Positions 13,610 to 18,409 of a stretch of DNA of 18,409 nt are shown here, one piece after another. The translations under genes and the position numbers were made by a program. Source of the stretch: Fimenecus sp051881455. GTDB lineage: Bacteria > Bacillota > Clostridia > Oscillospirales > Acutalibacteraceae. Each line of letters opens with the position of its first letter. Positions within the stretch are counted from its first letter, which is position 1. The notes beneath the pieces were generated by a model. The model was not told the origin of the DNA. It did not search any database and saw nothing but the letters and a program-made list of their open reading frames with translations. The DNA lies in assembly GCA_051881455.1 (NCBI GenBank), contig JBJEPX010000007.1, forward strand, positions 1-18,409, read 5' to 3'.

Positions 13610-15460
13610 TTGGATAAGGAAAAATCTCTCAACAACAAATATCAGAAAATTGATGCGGAAACGGTTGAAACTCCCCTTGAAGAAACAAAGGAGAAAAAGG
13701 TTAAAGAGCCCAAACCTCCCAAGGAGAAAAAGGTTAAAGAACCCAAACCTCCCAAGGAGAAAAAGGTGAAAGAGCCTAAACCTCCCAAGGAGAAAAAGGT
13801 GAAAGAACCTAAGCCTCCCAAGGAGAAAAAGGTGAAAGAACCTAAGCCATCCAAAGAGAAAAAGGTGAAAGAACCTAAGCCTCCCAAGGAGAAGAGAGTT
13901 AAAGAACCCAAACCTCCGAAAGAAAAAAAGGCGAAAGAATCTAAAAAAAGCGAGGAGCTTTTGCAGGAAAATTTTGTGCCGCCGGTTCAGGAGATTTCGT
14001 ACATCGTGGAAGAGGCTCACGCCGAAAAAAGACGCGTAACCGAGGAAATAGTGTTCACCTCGGAAAAAGGCACAAAAAAAGCAAAAAAATCAGTGGCGAA
14101 AAAAGAGAAACAGCAGAAGCCGCCCAAAGAAAAGAAAGTTAAAGAGCCAAAACAGCCCAAAGAGAAAAAAGAAAAAGCGCCGAAAGTGAAAAAACAGCGC
14201 GAACCCTTGACCAAAAAGGATTTTGCAACAATCGGTATAGCTCTGCTTGCCGTGCTTCTTATTGCGGGATATTTCGGCTGTAAATACTATCTTTCTAAAA
14301 CTCCCGAAGCAGCGCCCCCCAATCAGAATACCGACGAATCGAAAATCGCCGATATACAGATTGCCCGTGAGGGTGTGGGAGTGGTAAACCTTATCCAGTC
14401 GGATATTCCCGATGTGTTTTACGGCTTTACGGCAAATTTGAAGCTTTGCTATTATCAGTATCGTGACAATAAAATGGTGCAGGTGTCACACACGGGGACA
14501 ATTGAAACCGAAATTGATTTCGGTAACGAGGTGTTGCCTGTAACAATCAATTATGTTGAGCTGGGCGATAAGATTTTCGGGATCGGTCTTTTCCGTGCGG
14601 ACGAGCACGAGGGCGTTTATTTCTATAACAAAATGATTTTTAAGCTTACAAATCTTCCCCAGGCGTACAGTCAGGACGGTAAAGCGCTGCTGCTTGCAAC
14701 TACAAGCGAAAATGCGCTCTCTCAAAAGGAAATTCTTTGGCCCGAAAGCTTTACGGTAGATATGCAGAGCGGCAAAACAGAGCGCTTTTTAAGCATAGTA
14801 AACCGTACAATGGATATGAGCGGTGCGGGCGTTGCCGATTTCTGCATGCTGCCTACGCAGGGATACAGCTCGAAAACCATGCAGATTCCGTTCTTTTCAT
14901 CAAGGGAATACGGTCCCGACAGCGGAAAGCAGGATATTTTCATTAAAAACGGAAATAAGGAAGAGCTTTTTGCAAGCGATATTTACGGAAAATTCTTTTT
15001 GACCGACGGTGATTCCGTAATATTTATGAAAAAGACCAACACAGGCTTTGATTTGATTCGCAAAACGGGAGAGACGGAAGAAATCCAAAAGTCATTTTAC
15101 GGCACAATGTCCGAATATCTTTATTCCGACGACTATATTCTCAACAAGGATAACGGAAAGCTCTACAATATGCGTACCGGCGAGGAAAAAACGCTGGTGG
15201 GATACAGAATGAGCGCCGAGATGATGGAGATAAGCCCCGACGGAAAGTATCTTGTAATGCTGGGTACGGTTAAGAGCCTGCTCGATTATCAGGTGCATAT
15301 ATTCAACCTTGAAACAGGGGATTATGCGAAATATGTTGATAAAAACCCCTCGGTGCACGCGGATCTGACATTTATCAACAATACAACTGTTGTTTATACC
15401 GTTGTTGACCCCAATCAGGGCAAGGAATATGTTGTGATGGATGTGTCAAAAGCGAAATAA
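13610..15460 (+). CDS. Single-pass membrane protein with Lys/Pro tandem repeats and extracellular propeller-like domain
   Basis: A 616-aa protein of unknown function. The start is TTG at 13610, with GGGAGG (13597-13602) 7 bp upstream. Residues 27-114 are eight copies of an 11-residue unit KEKKVKEPKPP, the last degenerate; a second, looser KEKKVKEPKQP stretch precedes the membrane. The N-terminal 200 residues are thus very basic, cytoplasmic and probably extended. One helix (about 206-228) crosses the membrane, giving an N-in/C-out topology. The outer part (about 250-616) is beta-rich with a SPDGKYLVMLG motif and strands like those of TolB/WD-type propellers. The basic repeats could bind nucleic acid, acidic lipid or a cell-division/wall partner; nothing in sequence decides. 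A terminator follows and the gene is monocistronic. Confidence 0.75.
   Translation: MDKEKSLNNKYQKIDAETVETPLEETKEKKVKEPKPPKEKKVKEPKPPKEKKVKEPKPPKEKKVKEPKPPKEKKVKEPKPSKEKKVKEPKPPKEKRVKEPKPPKEKKAKESKKSEELLQENFVPPVQEISYIVEEAHAEKRRVTEEIVFTSEKGTKKAKKSVAKKEKQQKPPKEKKVKEPKQPKEKKEKAPKVKKQREPLTKKDFATIGIALLAVLLIAGYFGCKYYLSKTPEAAPPNQNTDESKIADIQIAREGVGVVNLIQSDIPDVFYGFTANLKLCYYQYRDNKMVQVSHTGTIETEIDFGNEVLPVTINYVELGDKIFGIGLFRADEHEGVYFYNKMIFKLTNLPQAYSQDGKALLLATTSENALSQKEILWPESFTVDMQSGKTERFLSIVNRTMDMSGAGVADFCMLPTQGYSSKTMQIPFFSSREYGPDSGKQDIFIKNGNKEELFASDIYGKFFLTDGDSVIFMKKTNTGFDLIRKTGETEEIQKSFYGTMSEYLYSDDYILNKDNGKLYNMRTGEEKTLVGYRMSAEMMEISPDGKYLVMLGTVKSLLDYQVHIFNLETGDYAKYVDKNPSVHADLTFINNTTVVYTVVDPNQGKEYVVMDVSKAK
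13688..13951 (+). repeat. 33-bp tandem repeat, eight units, coding KEKKVKEPKPP
   Basis: Units begin at 13688 and every 33 bp after. Units 1-7 differ mainly at third positions (AAAGAG/AAAGAA, CCC/CCT) and one P-to-S and one K-to-R change; unit 8 is degenerate (KEKKAKESKKS). Silent differences imply selection on the peptide, with likely slippage-driven copy-number change. Confidence 0.95.
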
Positions 15461-15464
15461 AGGG

Positions 15465-15506
15465 CGTCCTGCAAGGTGAAAAGTTACATCTTGCAGGACG
15501 GTTTTG
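15465..15506 (+). terminator. Rho-independent terminator after the repeat membrane protein gene
   Basis: An 11-bp perfect stem, CGTCCTGCAAG (15465-15475) with CTTGCAGGACG (15490-15500), is followed by GTTTTGT. Confidence 0.85.
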
Positions 15507-15550
15507 TATATTTTCTACGGTTTAGCGGGAAAATGCGACAATCAAACTGG

Positions 15551-15609
15551 TAAAAATGCAAGAAGTTGGATTTTTATTAAAAAAATTAAAAAAAACACTT
15601 GCATTTTTA
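15551..15609. repeat. 12-bp inverted repeat upstream of 5S rRNA
   Basis: TAAAAATGCAAG (15551-15562) and CTTGCATTTTTA (15598-15609) are perfect reverse complements separated by 35 bp of A/T-rich DNA. The right arm covers the -35 of the 5S promoter. It could be a two-site operator or a residual hairpin. Confidence 0.5.
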
Positions 15610-15627
15610 AACGATTGGTGATAAAAT
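15599..15627 (+). promoter_or_regulatory. Sigma-A promoter of the 5S rRNA gene
   Basis: TTGCAT (15599-15604) and TAAAAT (15622-15627) are 17 bp apart, about 35 bp before the mature 5S start. A long A/T-rich tract lies just upstream, as in strong UP-element promoters. Confidence 0.65.
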
Positions 15628-15661
15628 ACCTCTTGCACTCACGGAAACGGTATTTCGTGAA

Positions 15662-15776
<115 letters not shown>

Positions 15777-15787
15777 ACAAACCAAAG

Positions 15788-15820
15788 CGTCTGCCCAATA
15801 GGGCGGGCGTTTTTTATTTT
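15788..15820 (+). terminator. Rho-independent terminator of the 5S rRNA gene
   Basis: The stem CGTCTGCCC (15788-15796) with GGGCGGGCG (15801-15809) has an AATA loop and is followed by TTTTTTATTTTT. Confidence 0.9.
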
Positions 15821-15891
15821 TGAATATGCGGGTGTTTTTTGAAAGGATTTTAAAAATCTTTAATAACAAGGTTAATTTTTTGTTGCGGGTA

Positions 15892-15920
15892 TTGTATAAT
15901 ATCCGCATTTTTGTTATAAT
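15892..15920 (+). promoter_or_regulatory. Sigma-A promoter of mreBCD
   Basis: TTGTAT (15892-15897) and TATAAT (15915-15920) are 17 bp apart. A second TATAAT at 15895-15900 with TTAATT (15872-15877) gives a possible overlapping promoter. The leader to mreB is about 50 nt. Confidence 0.65.
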
Positions 15921-15977
15921 AAAATAGATTATTTGTGTGATTTTTTTGGCGTATAAATTGTGACAGGAGATGTTGAA

Positions 15978-16967
15978 ATGCTTTTTTCGCAGGATATAGG
16001 AATAGATTTGGGAACTGCCAATACGGTGGTTTATCTTAAAGGCAAGGGGATTGTACTGCGCGAACCCTCCGTTGTGGCGGTAAATGAAAAAACGGACACA
16101 CCCACAGTTGTTGCCGTGGGCAACGAGGCAAAGGAAATGATAGGCAGAACCCCCGGTTCCATTACGGCGGTAAGACCGCTTAAAGACGGAGTTATCGCCG
16201 ATTTTGAAATCACCTCCGAAATGTTAAAGGAGTTTATTAAAAAAGCAATAAAGCGTTCACCTTTCAGCCGTGCCAGAGTGCTTATCTGCGTGCCGTCGGG
16301 TATAACCGAGGTTGAGAGAAAGGCAGTTCACGACGCGGCAAGAAACGCAGGTGCAAAATACGCATCTCTTATTCAGGAGCCTTTGGCGGCGGCAATGGGG
16401 GCGGGACTTCCCATAACCGAGGCTGTTGGCAGTATGATAATAAATATCGGCGGCGGTACTACCGAGGTTGCCGTTATTTCATACCGTGACATAGTAACCT
16501 CAAAATCCGTGCGTGTTGCAGGCGATAATTTTGACGAAGCAATAATCGAGTACATACGCAAAAAGCACAATATGCTGATAGGGGAAAGAACAGCGGAGGA
16601 TGTAAAAATCAAAATCGGCTCCGCCATGGGCTATGACGGCGAGGGCGCTATGGACATAAGAGGGCGCAATCTTGTTGACGGACTTCCCAAAAACATTGAA
16701 ATTACATCGGAGGATGTGCGTGAAGCGCTTTCCGAGCCTTTGGCGCAAATTCTTGAAACAATACGCTCAACCCTTGAAAAAACTCCGCCGGAGCTTTTGG
16801 CGGATATTGTGGATAACGGAATGATGCTCACAGGCGGCGGAGCGTTGCTTAGGGAACTGGACAAGCTTATTTCAAAAGAGATGAAAATTCCCGTTCATGT
16901 TGCGGCGGAGCCTATGGACTGCGTTGCAAACGGTATGGGCTATTGCCTTGAAAAAGGAAATATGTAA
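15978..16967 (+). CDS. mreB: Rod-shape determining protein MreB
   Basis: A 329-aa actin-like ATPase that polymerises under the membrane and guides lateral cell-wall synthesis. ATG 15978 is chosen because AGGAG (15965-15969) sits 8 bp upstream; an in-frame GTG at 15960 lies before that site. Actin-fold motifs are present: phosphate-1 DIGIDLGTANT (6-16), phosphate-2 NIGGGTTEVAVI (about 162-173) and the adenosine loop LTGGGALLREL (about 285-295). Length agrees with MreB/Mbl (330-345 aa). The following mreC and mreD support MreB over Mbl. The N-terminal MLFSQDIGID lacks a long amphipathic helix, as in Gram-positive homologues. Confidence 0.96.
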   Translation: MLFSQDIGIDLGTANTVVYLKGKGIVLREPSVVAVNEKTDTPTVVAVGNEAKEMIGRTPGSITAVRPLKDGVIADFEITSEMLKEFIKKAIKRSPFSRARVLICVPSGITEVERKAVHDAARNAGAKYASLIQEPLAAAMGAGLPITEAVGSMIINIGGGTTEVAVISYRDIVTSKSVRVAGDNFDEAIIEYIRKKHNMLIGERTAEDVKIKIGSAMGYDGEGAMDIRGRNLVDGLPKNIEITSEDVREALSEPLAQILETIRSTLEKTPPELLADIVDNGMMLTGGGALLRELDKLISKEMKIPVHVAAEPMDCVANGMGYCLEKGNM

Positions 16968-16978
16968 AGGGCGGTATA

Positions 16979-17812
16979 ATGAACAGATTTTTTAAAAGTA
17001 CAACCTTCAGGGTGCTTCTGGCAGTTGCAGTTTTGCTTTTGTGCGCAACGGTTCTTGCAACCGTTACAAGCAGGGCGACCTCGCCGCTTACAAATGCGCT
17101 AAGCTTTTTAACATCGCCGCTTCAAGAGGCAACATCGTTTATATATTCCAAATTTGACGGCGTAACGGGCGGATTTATCTCGTCAAAAGCATATCAGGAA
17201 AGAATATCGGAGCTGGAACAGCAGGTGGCTGATTATCAAAAACAGCTTGTAGATTACGAAAAAACGAAGAAACAGTTGAGCTCATATGAGGAGTTCCTTG
17301 ATGTCCGCGAAAAGAATCCCGATTTCACATGGGTTTATTCCACCGTTATCGGCAGAGATTCGGCGGATATGTTCGGCTCGTTCACAATAAATAAGGGTTC
17401 TCTTGACGGCATAAAAGTAAACGACGCCGTAATTTACAGCGAGTACCTTGTTGGCGTTGTTACAGAGGTTAATCCCACCTCGGCGGTGGTGCGCTCAATT
17501 TCGGACCCCTCGGTTAATGTTGCCGCCTATGAAATCAGAACAGGCGAGCTGGGATATGTATCCTCGTCTTACGATACTGCCGTAAACGGTGGTTGCCGCC
17601 TTTCGGGGCTTGATAAAACCACGGGCGTATCAAAGGGCGGAATTGTCTGCACCTCGGGTACAGGCGGAATCTTCCCCAAGGATTTGATTATCGGCACAGT
17701 TTCAGCAGTTGAGCAGAGCAGTACGGATTTGACCTCGTATGCAACGCTCAATCTTGCAGTGGATTCAAAGGATATTCACGATTGTTTTGTTATTACTGCT
17801 TTTGAGGAATAA
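16979..17812 (+). CDS. mreC: Rod-shape determining protein MreC
   Basis: A 277-aa bitopic protein of the elongasome, linking MreB to the outer wall-synthesis enzymes. A short cytoplasmic start and one membrane helix (about 11-30) are followed by a coiled coil (about 70-108, AYQERISELEQQVADYQKQL region) and the two beta-domains of MreC (about 118-275), with typical GSFTINKGSLDGIKVNDAVI and the C-terminal DLIIGTVSAVE segments. GGGCGG precedes the ATG, 11 bp after the mreB stop. Length is at the usual size for Firmicutes. Confidence 0.95.
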   Translation: MNRFFKSTTFRVLLAVAVLLLCATVLATVTSRATSPLTNALSFLTSPLQEATSFIYSKFDGVTGGFISSKAYQERISELEQQVADYQKQLVDYEKTKKQLSSYEEFLDVREKNPDFTWVYSTVIGRDSADMFGSFTINKGSLDGIKVNDAVIYSEYLVGVVTEVNPTSAVVRSISDPSVNVAAYEIRTGELGYVSSSYDTAVNGGCRLSGLDKTTGVSKGGIVCTSGTGGIFPKDLIIGTVSAVEQSSTDLTSYATLNLAVDSKDIHDCFVITAFEE

Positions 17813-17820
17813 TATTTTCT

Positions 17821-18339
17821 ATGACCGTTCAAACAAAAACAAAAGCCAAGCGGTATCTTGTATATGCTTTAATACTTTTTGCCGCACATATTTTTCAAAA
17901 CACACTGCAGATTTTTCCTGAAATTGCGTCAGTTCGTCCGGAACTGCTCATTTCTGCCGCGGTGTGCATTGCCGTGTTTGAGGGCGAGCTTATAGGTGCG
18001 GCGGCGGGACTCGCGGCGGGCGCTTTATGGGATACCGTTACGGTAACAGCCGATGGCTACAACGCTCTTTTTCTTATGATTATGTGCGCTGTATGCGGTG
18101 TGCTGATGCGCGTTTTTCTGCGTAACAACATAATAACATATATTATTATGAACACATGCATAACGCTGTTTTATTACGGCACTTACGCACTGTTTTTTAT
18201 CACGGCAAGAGGGATTGACGGCGCTCTTGCAATGCTCTTGCGCTATTATCTGCCTATGGCGGCATATTCCTTGGTGCTTACGCCTATATGGTATGTTCTG
18301 ATAAGGGCGGTAAACAGAAGGTTTTCCGATAAATATTGA
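17821..18339 (+). CDS. mreD: Rod-shape determining protein MreD
   Basis: A 172-aa polytopic membrane protein of the elongasome. About five hydrophobic helices fill residues 14-165, with the conserved PELLISAAVCIAVFEGELIGAAAGLAAGALWD segment at about 40-71 and a positively charged C-terminus (NRRFSDKY). The ribosome site GAGGAAT lies in the last codons of mreC, and only 8 bp separate the genes, so the two are co-translated. A PBP2 gene often follows mreD in this class of bacteria; the window ends before one could appear. Confidence 0.92.
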   Translation: MTVQTKTKAKRYLVYALILFAAHIFQNTLQIFPEIASVRPELLISAAVCIAVFEGELIGAAAGLAAGALWDTVTVTADGYNALFLMIMCAVCGVLMRVFLRNNIITYIIMNTCITLFYYGTYALFFITARGIDGALAMLLRYYLPMAAYSLVLTPIWYVLIRAVNRRFSDKY

Positions 18340-18384
18340 TATAGGGTAACGGCGATAATCCGAACCCGTCAAAAATGCAGTATT

Positions 18385-18404
18385 AAAGCGATATTTGTCG
18401 CTTT
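18385..18404. other. Short hairpin after mreD
   Basis: AAAGCGA (18385-18391) pairs with TCGCTTT (18398-18404). It is not followed by a T-tract before the window ends, so a terminator cannot be confirmed. Nothing else is recognised in 18340-18409. Confidence 0.3.
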
Positions 18405-18409
18405 CGCTG

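Noticed and set aside
13688..13951. 33-bp tandem repeat as a CRISPR array or satellite
   Set aside because: There are no spacers; the units are contiguous, in frame and encode KEKKVKEPKPP with silent changes.
13642..14020. Overlapping - strand frames rich in Phe/Leu/Gly
   Set aside because: They are antisense shadows of the Lys/Pro repeat region of the 616-aa protein.

Overview
The window looks like a chromosomal segment of a Gram-positive, low-to-moderate GC Clostridia bacterium, most likely an uncultured gut member of the Oscillospiraceae/Ruminococcaceae. This is an inference from the protein families (DUF1836, DUF6054, DUF4474, Prok-RING/DUF2628, a Cys-rich clostridial protein), strong AGGAGG-type ribosome sites, GTG/TTG starts and sigma-A promoters with 17-bp spacers. 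No CRISPR array, phage gene, toxin-antitoxin pair or recognisable defence system is visible. The genes are mostly housekeeping. The unusual content is in the intergenic DNA.

Left edge (1-200): the 3' end of an unknown + strand gene runs into the start of a broken merR-type regulator on the - strand. That regulator still has its 19-bp-spacer promoter. The arrangement looks like the edge of an inserted element. Next come a DUF4474 lipoprotein (410-1396) and glycogen phosphorylase glgP (1615-4029), each with its own promoter and terminator. A 283-aa cysteine-rich hypothetical protein (4942-4091, -) converges on glgP. A six-helix GGDEF diguanylate cyclase (5105-6286) is transcribed divergently from it.

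6380-8756 is a tight four-gene operon: a DUF1836 regulator, a DUF6054 protein, NfeD and an SPFH/stomatin protein. Its promoter carries three consecutive dyads. It looks like a self-regulated membrane-microdomain operon.

8757-10263 is an accessory interval built from at least three families of hairpin repeats around one small PH-like membrane-protein gene of atypical codon usage. It includes a regular array of hairpins at about 46-56 bp spacing, with shared flanks and different stem sequences, one copy split by 79 bp, and a roughly 130-bp nested palindrome resembling a MITE.

13493-10265 (-) is an apparent operon ahcY - Prok-RING/DUF2628 membrane protein - galU, ending at a strong terminator. 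GalU uses glucose-1-phosphate, which GlgP can supply. Divergent from ahcY is a 616-aa single-pass membrane protein with a Lys/Pro 11-residue tandem repeat and an extracellular propeller-like domain (13610-15460). A stand-alone 5S rRNA gene with its own promoter and terminator follows (15662-15776), and then the cell-shape operon mreB-mreC-mreD (15978-18339), which runs close to the right edge.
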